Source of the DNA: Acidobacteriaceae bacterium
GTDB lineage: Bacteria > Acidobacteriota > Terriglobia > Terriglobales > Acidobacteriaceae
Direction of reading: 5' to 3'
Assembly (NCBI GenBank): GCA_003151155.1
Contig: PLWX01000209.1
Span: 1-44,927 of the forward strand
DNA length: 44,927 bases
Within the stretch, counting starts at the first letter, position 1. Each line of letters starts with the position of its first letter. Shown here piece after piece: positions 34,173 through 41,606 of the stretch. The translations under genes were made by a program, and so were the position numbers. The notes below the pieces were generated by a model. That model was not told where the DNA came from. It saw nothing but the letters and a program-made list of their open reading frames with translations, and made no database searches.

Positions 34173-34574
34173 ATGTCCACAGATCCCATCGCTGAACTTC
34201 TGAAAACCGCAAAAACTATCGCTGTGGTTGGCCTCTCGGACAATCCTATGAAACCGAGCTACGGCGTCTCGCAGTACATGCAATCGCACGGCTACAAAAT
34301 CATCCCGGTGAATCCGCAAGTCGATGAGGCGCTAGGCGAGAAATCGTATGCCTCGCTGCTCGATATACCGGAGAAGATCGATATCGTGGATGTCTTTCGC
34401 CGGCCCGAGGCCGTTCCAGAGATTGTGGACCAGGCGATCCAGCTGAAAGTTCCAGCGATTTGGCTGCAAGAGACTGTTGTGCATGAAGCCGCGGCTGCGA
34501 AGGCACGTGCGGCAGGGATCTTCGTGGTGATGGATAAATGCATTCTGAAAGAGCATCACGCGAAGCTGCGCTAA
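34173..34574 (+). CDS. CoA-binding (YccU-type) Rossmann protein
   Basis: Protein of 133 residues with the CoA_binding_2 pattern: AKTIAVVGLSDNPMKPSYGVSQYMQSHGYKIIPVNP in order, which holds the GxSxxPxKxSY nucleotide-binding turn, then IDIVDVFRRPEAVPEIVDQA, and the closing AIWLQETVVHEAAAAKARAAGIFVVMDKCILKEH. Similar single-domain proteins bind CoA but have no proven reaction. ATG 34173 is preferred to the TTG at 34146, which has no ribosome-binding site. It is convergent with the glycine-zipper gene, 31 bases apart. Confidence 0.9.
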   Translation: MSTDPIAELLKTAKTIAVVGLSDNPMKPSYGVSQYMQSHGYKIIPVNPQVDEALGEKSYASLLDIPEKIDIVDVFRRPEAVPEIVDQAIQLKVPAIWLQETVVHEAAAAKARAAGIFVVMDKCILKEHHAKLR

Positions 34575-34605
34575 AGCGGCTGCTTTGATCGCAGATCTAT
34601 CGGAT

Positions 34606-35331
34606 TTAGGGTTTCAACTTTGCGCGCGCCATATCGACCGTGATCGGACGTTCCAGAACAGTCTCCATGGTCGATCCGGCATCGAGGCGGAGATCGGGAC
34701 CGCGCGAGAATAACACCGCCGCCAGCCCGATCAAACCGCCGCCTGCTCCGCCGACTGCTGCGCCTTTACCGCCGTCGGCGGCGGCGCCGATCAGTCCACC
34801 GGTTCCGGCAGCTTCGGCGATACGAGCCGCGTCTCGTCCCTTGGTGCCTTCGCCCTGGATAGTGCCTTCTTTGTCCTTCATTTTTCCGTTGTCCATGCCG
34901 GGAACGTTATCGACGGCACCCGGCAGCAGAAGCGTATAGCCATTGGGCAGAATCAAAGTGTTGAAGTGCACAAGAACCTCGGCGCGGCCCTTCACCCGTC
35001 CAGGACGCTTCACGTTGCTGATGGAGCCCTGCACATAACTTCCTGCGGGAATGATGATGCGGCTATCGATGACGATCGGGAAGGTAGTTTCCGCGTAGAC
35101 GGCGTCGCCGTCACGGGCGCTCTTGGTGGTAATTGCATGTTTGAGAGCCAACGGAATCTTCGTGCCCGCCGGTAAGGTAATCTCCTGCGCGGGATCACTC
35201 GGTGTAGGACGTGTTTCCTTCAGCTTTGGCGCTGCAGTGGACGATTGCGGAGCGTTCATGTCCACCGGTCCCGCCTGCGCGAATGCGGCAGAAGCCGCGA
35301 TGATGACCACGAAAAAAATTGCGTGTTTCAT
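34606..35331 (-). CDS. Exported glycine-zipper protein with TrbI/VirB10-like beta domain, second of a tandem pair
   Basis: Protein of 241 residues with a signal peptide (MKHAIFFVVIIAASAAFAQ). The middle part resembles the VirB10/TrbI beta domain: LPAGTKIPLALKHAITT, then IDSRIIIPAGSYVQGSISNVKRPGR and HFNTLILPNGYTLLLPG, including the IPAGS turn. The C-terminal third is a glycine zipper (GGLIGAAADGGKGAAVGGAGGGLIG), likely a membrane-spanning or oligomerising segment, then LRLDAGSTMETVLERPI. The gene beside it (35448-36137) has the same plan. No conjugation genes are near, so an envelope role is more likely than type IV secretion. GGGGGC lies ahead of the ATG. Confidence 0.7.
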   Translation of the reverse strand: MKHAIFFVVIIAASAAFAQAGPVDMNAPQSSTAAPKLKETRPTPSDPAQEITLPAGTKIPLALKHAITTKSARDGDAVYAETTFPIVIDSRIIIPAGSYVQGSISNVKRPGRVKGRAEVLVHFNTLILPNGYTLLLPGAVDNVPGMDNGKMKDKEGTIQGEGTKGRDAARIAEAAGTGGLIGAAADGGKGAAVGGAGGGLIGLAAVLFSRGPDLRLDAGSTMETVLERPITVDMARAKLKP

Positions 35332-35447
35332 GCCGCCCCCGAGGTAAGCCACAGACTCAAGCCGCTGGCTCTGTCTTCAAAATACAACGGCGCAGTCCAG
35401 CGGTACAGCTACTTGGACTGCCCCTCTCGGAATTTGTAATCGGACGT

Positions 35448-36137
35448 TTACGGCAAGACCAGGCCGCGATCGAGGCGAATTACTAATTGCGCGCCCTTAT
35501 CGAGGAGGATATTGCGGTCGGTCAACGTGGCCACACCCGCGCCGGTTGCTGCTCCCGTGGCTGCTCCGACCGCGGCGCCTTTACTACCGCCAGTTGCTTC
35601 CCCAGCGCTTGCACCCACCACCGCCCCGACGCCAGCGCCTTCCAGCGCGCGACGCACGTCGACCGGGGACCGCTCGATCTGGCCTTCCAGCCCAGGCGCT
35701 TTCAAGCCGTGCTCACTGGGCACTTCCACGACAGTAGCGGACAGCGGAATCCACCCGTGCGGTGTCTGGATTTCATCGAAACTCAGGAGTATGCGCGCAT
35801 TGAAGCCGCGCTGCACTTCGCTGACGTGGCCGGTAACCCAGTGTCCGCCGGGAATGGACTGTCCGTTGGGAGCGACGAGGGGCTCTCGCAGCATGGCTTT
35901 AAAATGTTTGCCACGGGCCACCGTCGCGGTGTCGAGGGGCTCATCGAGAGTGATCAGGAAGCGATAACCGTCGGGTACCTCGTTGGGATAGGTCGGCTTA
36001 ACGTAGTTGTGGGCCTCGGTGGGCGGGGAGTCCTCTGAAGTTGCGGGCGGCTGGTTGCGGGTGTGCAGCTCTTGCGCCGAGGCGAACGTTCCCGCCAGCA
36101 AAATCGAAGAGAAGATCAGGGTGGAGGTTCGATGCAT
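35448..36137 (-). CDS. Exported glycine-zipper protein, first of a tandem pair
   Basis: Protein of 229 residues: signal peptide (MHRTSTLIFSSILLAGTFASAQ), a beta domain (GYRFLITLDEPLDTATVARGKHF, SIPGGHWVTGHVSEVQRGFNARILLSFDEIQTPHGWIPL in order), a glycine zipper (GVGAVVGASAGEATGGSKGAA) and a last strand ILLDKGAQLVIRLDRGL. Domain order, the P-x-G-x-x-x-x-G turn and the closing acidic-then-hydrophobic strand all match the neighbour at 34606, so the two are probably an old tandem duplication. GAGG 5 bases ahead of ATG 36137 fixes the start. They are 116 bases apart. Confidence 0.68.
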   Translation of the reverse strand: MHRTSTLIFSSILLAGTFASAQELHTRNQPPATSEDSPPTEAHNYVKPTYPNEVPDGYRFLITLDEPLDTATVARGKHFKAMLREPLVAPNGQSIPGGHWVTGHVSEVQRGFNARILLSFDEIQTPHGWIPLSATVVEVPSEHGLKAPGLEGQIERSPVDVRRALEGAGVGAVVGASAGEATGGSKGAAVGAATGAATGAGVATLTDRNILLDKGAQLVIRLDRGLVLP

Positions 36138-36343
36138 GAGGACCTCACAAAAGAAATTGGACGCACACACGTCGGCAGCGTGCCTTGAGTCTTGAACCCA
36201 ATCATTGGACCGGAGTTTCGCGAAATAGTTACGAAAGTGTGCCTAAATTCGGCTACTCTGAAACCTTCTGCTTCGAAAATGCGTCAAAGTGAGGTATGGT
36301 GCGAATTGCAGCAGAGTTGCTGGATGTTCGGGGAGGTGGGGCG

Positions 36344-36574
36344 ATGCGCAAATGGTTTCTTCCACTGACGGTATTAGGGCTGGGCGGTTTGGGGGCGGCG
36401 TTGTTCACCGAGCGCGGCCGCAACGTCATAAGCTCTCTGTTTGAAAGGGGCTCGAAAGGCCCATCCAAGTTTGTGGAGTGGAATGATACGGCGCAGTCTG
36501 AGCTGGCGCGAATCCAGGAAGCGCTCGATAGAATCGCCGAACATCTGGATCCCGGACACGAACGTCTCGCTTAA
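36344..36574 (+). CDS. Small single-span membrane protein
   Basis: Protein of 76 residues starting MRKWFLPLTVLGLGGLGAALF, one membrane helix with Gly-rich packing, then TERGRNVISSLFERGSKGPSKFVEWN and a charged amphipathic helix ending in SELARIQEALDRIAEHL. The frame is open from 36296, but GGAGG sits 7 bases ahead of ATG 36344 and gives a better start. No family is recognised. Its strong terminator and good ribosome-binding site suggest a real short gene. Confidence 0.65.
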   Translation: MRKWFLPLTVLGLGGLGAALFTERGRNVISSLFERGSKGPSKFVEWNDTAQSELARIQEALDRIAEHLDPGHERLA

Positions 36575-36599
36575 CTAAGATTTGTGATTTCAATGACAT

Positions 36600-36626
36600 A
36601 GGTCGGCTTTATGCCGACCTTTTGCT
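36600..36626 (+). terminator. Rho-independent terminator after the small membrane protein gene
   Basis: AGGTCGGC-TTTAT-GCCGACCT, 8-bp stem with a five-base loop, followed by TTTGCTATTTC. It lies 25 bases after the stop at 36574. The rest of the 36575-36725 gap shows no gene. Confidence 0.85.
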
Positions 36627-36725
36627 ATTTCAAAAACTGTCCGAAAAACAGCAAAAATCGACGCGAAACGGTCGAAAAATGACGAAAAACTCGATTTGGC
36701 GAGCATGCGGGCTTTTCGAGATTTT

Positions 36726-37010
36726 TCAGGACGCGACTTCGTTGATCTTGCCTGCCATTTTCACGTCTCGTTGGGTTACGCCCCCGGAGTCGTGCGAGGT
36801 CAATTGCAGGGTCACCTTGTTGTAGACGATGTGGATGTCGGGATGATGACCGGCAGCCTCGGCCGCGTCGGCAATCTTGTTTACGAACTTTATCGCTTCG
36901 ACGAAATCTTTGAATTCGTACTTACGCTCGATGGCGATTCCGCTCTTCGTCCAGCCGGGAAGAGAAGCGAGTGCGGCTTGAGTTTCAGCGTCAGTCAGGG
37001 TTTTGCTCAT
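36726..37010 (-). CDS. phhB: Pterin-4a-carbinolamine dehydratase
   Basis: Small enzyme of 94 residues that dehydrates the 4a-hydroxy-tetrahydropterin made by phenylalanine hydroxylase. The family signature is intact: residues from ALASLPGWTKSG, a KDFVEAIKFVNKIADAAE helix, then AGHHPDIHIVYNKVTLQLTSHDSGGVT, with the catalytic His pair in HHPD. AAGGAG 5 bases upstream of ATG 37010 is strong. No phenylalanine hydroxylase lies in the window. DoxX lies 56 bases upstream on the same strand. Confidence 0.94.
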   Translation of the reverse strand: MSKTLTDAETQAALASLPGWTKSGIAIERKYEFKDFVEAIKFVNKIADAAEAAGHHPDIHIVYNKVTLQLTSHDSGGVTQRDVKMAGKINEVAS

Positions 37011-37066
37011 AGTTCTCCTTACCGACTTTTCATGATAGCGAATAAGAGAGATGCAGGTTCGCTCGA

Positions 37067-37438
37067 TCAGTTAGATTTCGTGTAATGCGAGGCCCACCAG
37101 ATGAGCGGAAGTTGCAGGGGGAGGCGGAGCCATTGCGCCCAGCGTTCTCCGGCGATGCCGGGAAAAGGCAGGTGCGCGACCGCCATGTAGATGTTGGCAG
37201 GGAAGACGCAGATCAACAAAAGCACCAAGCCGCCGGCGGCGGCGCGTCGGGTTGCCGGAATCAATAACCCGAGGCCTCCGGCGATTTCCGCGACGCCACT
37301 GACGTAGACGATGGCGCGGGGCGCTGGGAGCATGGGCGGGACGATGCGTTCATACATCTCCGGGCGAAGAAAATGGGTGAGGCCGGCGCCGACGAATAGG
37401 GTGGCAAGAGCGGCGCATCCTGCGGTAAGTTTCGTCAT
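37067..37438 (-). CDS. DoxX-like membrane protein
   Basis: Integral membrane protein of 123 residues with four hydrophobic segments: AALATLFVGAGLTHF, YVSGVAEIAGGLGLLIPA, GGLVLLLICVFPANIYMA and LRLPLQLPLIWWAS. The GxxHFxxPxxY and PANxYMA patterns are typical of the short DoxX family, which includes quinone-linked and redox-stress subunits. Function of most members is unknown. phhB follows 56 bases downstream on the same strand. The ATG start gives the complete four-span protein. Confidence 0.84.
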   Translation of the reverse strand: MTKLTAGCAALATLFVGAGLTHFLRPEMYERIVPPMLPAPRAIVYVSGVAEIAGGLGLLIPATRRAAAGGLVLLLICVFPANIYMAVAHLPFPGIAGERWAQWLRLPLQLPLIWWASHYTKSN

Positions 37439-37460
37439 AGGGTCATCTTACGCGCTCGAG

Positions 37461-37514
37461 GAGAAGCAGATCGCCGCGTCGCTTGCGCTCCTCGCAATGA
37501 CAACAAGAGAGAGT
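37461..37514 (+). repeat. Interspersed repeat containing GCGCTCCTCGCAATGACAAC, copy 1
   Basis: Shares GAGAA-x-CAG, the CGTCGC core and GCGCTCCTCGCAATGACAAC with the element at 39714-39769, same orientation. In translation this family gives the often-seen peptide pieces LAMT and, on the other strand, CEERSDVAI, which recur as spurious protein starts in many bacterial genomes. It lies in the gap after the DoxX gene start, beside the hairpin at 37523-37559. Confidence 0.75.
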
Positions 37515-37522
37515 ATTGGAGA

Positions 37523-37559
37523 GGCCGGCTTGCTCCCGTGAGAGTAGAGCAAGCCGGCC
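37523..37559 (-). terminator. Strong hairpin after the oligopeptidase B gene
   Basis: GGCCGGCTTGCTC (37523-37535) pairs perfectly with GAGCAAGCCGGCC (37547-37559): 13 bp with an 11-base loop. It lies 9 bases after the stop of the minus-strand peptidase gene. No T-run follows, so termination is likely only if helped by Rho, or the hairpin protects the mRNA 3' end. Confidence 0.55.
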
Positions 37560-37568
37560 GGGCCTGTT

Positions 37569-39665
37569 CTACTCCTTGATCCCCATTTGGGTTAGGATGA
37601 AGGCGTAGTCAAAAGAAGATTCGTGGAGACGGTCGTAGCGACCGCTGGCGCCGCCGTGACCGGCCGGACTGAGATTGGTTTTGAGAATCACCAGGTGGTC
37701 GTCTTTGCGGAGAGCACGCATTTTAGCCACGTATTTCGCGGGTTCCCAGTACATGACCTGGCTATCGTTAAATGATGTTTTCACCAGCATGTTGGGATAC
37801 GGCTTGTTCTCGATGTTGTCGTAGGGAGAATACGAGTACATGTAATCGAAAGCGGGCTTCTGCTTGGGATTGCCCCACTCTTCAAACTCGCCGATGGTGA
37901 GTGGCAGCGATTCGTCGAGCATGGTGTTGATGACATCGACGAACGGGACACCTACGATCGCGGCTTTGAATAGATCGGGACGCATGTTCAGCACCGCGCC
38001 CATCAGCAACCCGCCGGCGCTGCGGCCTTCGATGACGAGACGATCTTTCGAGCCGTACTTGTTCTTCACCAGGTAATCGGCGCAGTCGATGAAGTCGGTG
38101 AAGGTGTTCTTCTTGTTCATCATGCGGCCGGCCTCGTGCCACGCCTTGCCCATCTCACCGCCGCCGCGGATGTGGGCGATGGCGAACACGACGCCACGAT
38201 CGACCAGCGAAAAATAGTTGGCGTTGAAGCCGATATCGATCGAGATGCCGTAGGATCCGTAGGCATAGAGATACAGCGGCTCGGTGCCATCACGCTTCAG
38301 GTCTTTGCGATAAACGATGGAGACCGGAACCGTGGTCCCATCGGTGACCGGAATGTTGAGCTGCTCGACCTTGTAGCGGGTCGCGTCGTATCCGCCCGGG
38401 ACTTCCTTTCGCTTGAGAAGGGTCGAAGCGCCCGACGTCATGTCGTATTCGTAAATGGACGCCGGCGTGATGAAGGATTGGTAGACGTAGCGGAATTTCG
38501 CGGTGTCGTACTCGGCATTCATGTACGACGAGGTGTTATACGCTGGCTCGGGGAAATCGATGTTCTTCGCTGCGTTCGATGCCAGGTTCACCACGCGTAA
38601 GAGCGGCAGTCCGTGCTCGCGTGCGTGAAGGACGTAGAAATCCTTGAAAAAGTCGGCATGATTGAGCATTACGTCAGGACGTTCGGCGATGACTTCCTGC
38701 CAGTGTTCCTTGCCGGGTGCAGCGACCGGGGTTTTAACCAGTCGATAGTTGATACCGGTGTCATTGACCAGCAAGTAGAAAAAGCCGCCATTATGATCAG
38801 GCTGGTATTTCACGTCCTGTTTGCGCGGCTCAATCAACTTCCATTCCGCCGTGGGCTGGTCGGCGGGGATGAAGCGCGCCTCACTGGTCGTGTGGCTCGC
38901 CGAGGTCATGAACAGGTAGCCTTTACTGCGGGTGCGGTAAACGTATACGTCGAAGCGCTCGTCTTTTTCTTCGTAGATCAAATCGTCAGGAGAGGTGGTT
39001 CCGACAGTGTGTCGATAAAGGCGATACTGGCGCTTGGCTGAATCTTCAACCGTGTAGAAAAGGGTCTTGTTGTTGTTGGCCCAGGCGATGGAGCCAGTTT
39101 TCTCGATGTGGTCGGGAAGATCGACGCCGGTGCGGAGATCTTTCACGTGCAGGGTGTACTGCCGGAAGCCGGTATTGTCGGTGGAGTACGCGAGAAGGTT
39201 GCCATCGTCACTGGGCTCGAATTCCGCGAGCGACATGAACTTCTGGCCCTGCGCAAGTTGGTTGACGTCGATAACCACCTGCTCGGGCGCATCGAGCGAA
39301 CCCTTCTTGCGGCATCGGATCGCGTACTGCTTACCTGCCTCGACACGCGAGTAGTAGAAATAGCCATCTTGTGGATAGGGAACGTCGACATCCGTCTCTT
39401 TGACGTGCGAGAGCATTTCGTCATAAAGCTTCTTCTGCATCGGTTCGGTGGGCTTCACAATCGAGTCGGTGTAGGCGTTCTCAGCTTCGAGATAAGCGCG
39501 GACTTCCGGATTCGGTTTGTCGCGCAGCCAGTAATAATTGTCGACCAGGGTGTGGCCGTTGATCTCGGTGGTATGCGGATCCTTTTTCGCTACGGGAGGT
39601 GTGGCGGTTTGAGCGGGAGAGATGTTCGTCATCATTAACAATAGTAGCGGAAGAAAGCGGCGCAT
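37569..39665 (-). CDS. ptrB: Oligopeptidase B-type prolyl oligopeptidase family peptidase (exported)
   Basis: S9A serine peptidase of 698 residues. The N-terminus MRRFLPLLLLMMTNISPAQ is a signal peptide, so the enzyme is exported, unlike E. coli PtrB. The beta-propeller part (residues 60-410) contains YYYSRVEAGKQYAI-like segments. The alpha/beta hydrolase domain has Ser549 in VIEGRSAGGLLMG, Asp634 in SFNDSQV and His670 in LSPAGHGGASG, a complete triad. The expected reaction is cleavage of short peptides after Lys or Arg. The frame stays open to 39761, but the extra 32 residues come from the interspersed repeat at 39714-39769 and I exclude them. Confidence 0.92.
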   Translation of the reverse strand: MRRFLPLLLLMMTNISPAQTATPPVAKKDPHTTEINGHTLVDNYYWLRDKPNPEVRAYLEAENAYTDSIVKPTEPMQKKLYDEMLSHVKETDVDVPYPQDGYFYYSRVEAGKQYAIRCRKKGSLDAPEQVVIDVNQLAQGQKFMSLAEFEPSDDGNLLAYSTDNTGFRQYTLHVKDLRTGVDLPDHIEKTGSIAWANNNKTLFYTVEDSAKRQYRLYRHTVGTTSPDDLIYEEKDERFDVYVYRTRSKGYLFMTSASHTTSEARFIPADQPTAEWKLIEPRKQDVKYQPDHNGGFFYLLVNDTGINYRLVKTPVAAPGKEHWQEVIAERPDVMLNHADFFKDFYVLHAREHGLPLLRVVNLASNAAKNIDFPEPAYNTSSYMNAEYDTAKFRYVYQSFITPASIYEYDMTSGASTLLKRKEVPGGYDATRYKVEQLNIPVTDGTTVPVSIVYRKDLKRDGTEPLYLYAYGSYGISIDIGFNANYFSLVDRGVVFAIAHIRGGGEMGKAWHEAGRMMNKKNTFTDFIDCADYLVKNKYGSKDRLVIEGRSAGGLLMGAVLNMRPDLFKAAIVGVPFVDVINTMLDESLPLTIGEFEEWGNPKQKPAFDYMYSYSPYDNIENKPYPNMLVKTSFNDSQVMYWEPAKYVAKMRALRKDDHLVILKTNLSPAGHGGASGRYDRLHESSFDYAFILTQMGIKE

Positions 39666-39713
39666 GTGGGCTCCTGAGGTGCGGGGGAAGTATAGCGGAG
39701 TGTCGGCGTCCGC

Positions 39714-39769
39714 GAGAAACAGCAGATTGCCACGTCGCTGCGCTCCTCGCAATGACAACAAGAAAGAGT
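39714..39769 (+). repeat. Interspersed repeat containing GCGCTCCTCGCAATGACAAC, copy 2
   Basis: Second copy of the element at 37461-37514, same orientation. The pair flanks ptrB. Read on either strand it creates false N-terminal extensions: minus strand LRGAQRRGNLL before ptrB, and plus strand VAALLAMTTRKS before the oxidoreductase gene at 39863. Both extensions were rejected when choosing starts. The repeat is not a coding sequence. Confidence 0.78.
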
Positions 39770-39862
39770 GATGAGGTGCGAGGGGCGAAGTGGACCGTAT
39801 TCAGTAAAACCCAGAGACTTCAAGACGATAGGATAGGGATGGATTTCGAGAGGCGATTGGAC

Positions 39863-40960
39863 ATGCATAGGCTGTTTTGGTTGGTAAGCGTGATGGTGAG
39901 TTTCGGGTTGACCGGCTGGGCGCAGGACGCCGCGCCCTTGCGGGTGGCGATTGTTGGATTGGTGCACGGCCACGTGGAAGGTTTTCTCGGGCCGGCATTA
40001 AAGCGAAATGACATTCAGATCGTTGGCATTGCAGAGTCGGACCAGGCGGTAACGCAGAAATACGCGAAGCAGTTCAATCTCGATCCGAAGCTGCTTCATT
40101 CCGATGTGGAAGAAATGTTGACGAAGGTCAAGCCGCAGGCCGTTCTTGTTTATACCGACACGCGTGATCATCGCAAGGTGGTGGAGACTGCGGCCCGGCA
40201 TCACGTTCCGGTCATGATGGAAAAGCCACTGGCAGTAAGTCTGGAAGACGCACTCGCAATCCAGAAGGCGGCGGAGTCGGCGAACATGACGGTGCTGGTG
40301 AACTATGAAACGACCTGGTACGCCAGCAACGCCGCGGTCCATCAGTTGGTACGCGATGGCGCTCTGGGGGATGTGCGCAAAGTCGTGGTGCATGATGGGC
40401 ATCGCGGGCCACAGGAGATTGGCGTTGCGCCGGAGTTCATGGCGTGGCTCACCGATCCGGATCGCAATGGTGCGGGAGCGCTGTTTGATTTCGGATGCTA
40501 CGGCGCAGACCTGATGACGTGGTTGATGAACGGCGAGGTTCCGACTACGGTCACAGCTGTCACGCAGCAGATCAAACCTCAGATTTATCCGCGCGTCGAT
40601 GATGAAGCGACGATTATTCTTACGTATCCCAAGGTGCAGGCAATTATTCAAGCCTCGTGGAACTGGCCCTTCGATCGCAAGGATATGGAAGTGTACGGCG
40701 CTACGGGCGCGGCTATCACGGTAAAAAAGGACGACGTGCGGGTGCGGCTCAAAGGAGATGAGGTGGAAAAGATGGAGCACGCTCCTGCTTTAGCTGCGCC
40801 AAATAACGATCCAATTTCTTATCTGATCGCGGTGGTGCGCGAAGGGATGAAGCCGACCGGGCTGTCGGCGCTCGATACCAACGTTACGGTGATGCGCATT
40901 CTCGATGCGGCACGAGAATCCGCGAAGGCGGGGAAAACGATTCGGTTGGAAGAGCACTAA
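39863..40960 (+). CDS. Exported Gfo/Idh/MocA-family oxidoreductase
   Basis: Protein of 365 residues. The start region MHRLFWLVSVMVSFGLTGWAQ is a Sec-like signal peptide. The Rossmann domain begins LRVAIVGLVHGHVEGF, with the EKP motif in VPVMMEKPLAVSLEDAL, then the family's substrate-binding half (FGCYGADLMTWLMNG and MEVYGATGAAI). The G-x-G-x-x-G of the dinucleotide loop is altered to G-L-V-H-G-H, so nucleotide use needs testing. An ATG at 39839 is also possible. The frame continues upstream through the repeat, which is not used. It converges with a GNAT gene; the two stop codons share four bases. Confidence 0.88.
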   Translation: MHRLFWLVSVMVSFGLTGWAQDAAPLRVAIVGLVHGHVEGFLGPALKRNDIQIVGIAESDQAVTQKYAKQFNLDPKLLHSDVEEMLTKVKPQAVLVYTDTRDHRKVVETAARHHVPVMMEKPLAVSLEDALAIQKAAESANMTVLVNYETTWYASNAAVHQLVRDGALGDVRKVVVHDGHRGPQEIGVAPEFMAWLTDPDRNGAGALFDFGCYGADLMTWLMNGEVPTTVTAVTQQIKPQIYPRVDDEATIILTYPKVQAIIQASWNWPFDRKDMEVYGATGAAITVKKDDVRVRLKGDEVEKMEHAPALAAPNNDPISYLIAVVREGMKPTGLSALDTNVTVMRILDAARESAKAGKTIRLEEH

Positions 40961-41493
40961 GCTTTACTTCCCCCGCGCTGGAACATGATCGTAGGATTGC
41001 CGTGATAGGTGGTGCGCTGGATCTCGCGATAACCGTTCTTCCCGGCGACGCGGATCGAAAGTAAATTCTCAGGAGCGATGATGCATGCGGTGGGCTTCGC
41101 ACCAAAATGTGCGTCGCCCCATGCGACGATGGCGCGGACGGCTTCGGTCGCGTAGCCCTTGCCGTGCGCATTGCAGGCGAGCACCCAGCCGATTTCGGGA
41201 GTGCCTTCGAGCGACGGTTCGATGTCCCGATGAAAATCGCCGAAGCCGGATTCGCCTACAAAATTGCCGGTGGATTTCTCGATTAACGCCCAATATCCAT
41301 AGCCTAGCAACGACCAATGTCCGCGATAGCGCAGAAGGCGCGCCCACGATTCTTCGCGAGTGAAAGGCTTCTCGCGAATGAAGCGGGTGACGCTGGAGTC
41401 GGCCCACATGGCCGAAAGATATGGAAAGTCGTCGAGGCTATGGCCACGCAGTAGCAGCCGTTCAGTTTCGAGTACGGGAACTTCTACGGACAT
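40957..41493 (-). CDS. GNAT acetyltransferase (RimJ/RimL-like)
   Basis: N-acetyltransferase of 178 residues with the Acetyltransf_3 layout: VLETERLLLRGHSLDDFPYLSAMWAD, the segment WALIEKSTGNFVGESGFGDF, then PEIGWVLACNAHGKGYATEAVRAIVAWG with the acetyl-CoA loop G-K-G-Y-A, and TACIIAPENLLSIRVAGKNGYREI as the closing part. Members acetylate N-terminal residues, small amines or antibiotics; substrate cannot be inferred. It converges with the oxidoreductase at 39863, sharing the last four bases, and a Tat-exported oxidoreductase gene lies upstream behind a terminator. Confidence 0.88.
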   Translation of the reverse strand: MSVEVPVLETERLLLRGHSLDDFPYLSAMWADSSVTRFIREKPFTREESWARLLRYRGHWSLLGYGYWALIEKSTGNFVGESGFGDFHRDIEPSLEGTPEIGWVLACNAHGKGYATEAVRAIVAWGDAHFGAKPTACIIAPENLLSIRVAGKNGYREIQRTTYHGNPTIMFQRGGSKA

Positions 41494-41535
41494 GGCGCAA
41501 GTGTAGAGAGATCCGGATTCAAGAACAACCGGCTA

Positions 41536-41580
41536 ACGCAAAAGCCCCGTCCCTCGCGCATTCAACGCGAAAGGACGGGG
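41536..41580 (-). terminator. Rho-independent terminator after the Tat-exported oxidoreductase gene
   Basis: On the minus strand CCCCGTCC (41580-41573) pairs with GGACGGGG (41552-41545), with an inner CGCG/CGCG stem, then CTTTTGCG. It begins 27 bases after the stop at 41607. It separates this gene from the GNAT gene on the same strand. Confidence 0.82.
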
Positions 41581-41606
41581 AGTGTTCGGTCAGTTTCGGA
41601 AGCCCT

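Noticed and set aside
39599..39862. 88-codon N-terminal extension of the oxidoreductase at 39863
   Set aside because: It translates the interspersed repeat and the antisense of the ptrB signal peptide; a good signal peptide begins at 39863.
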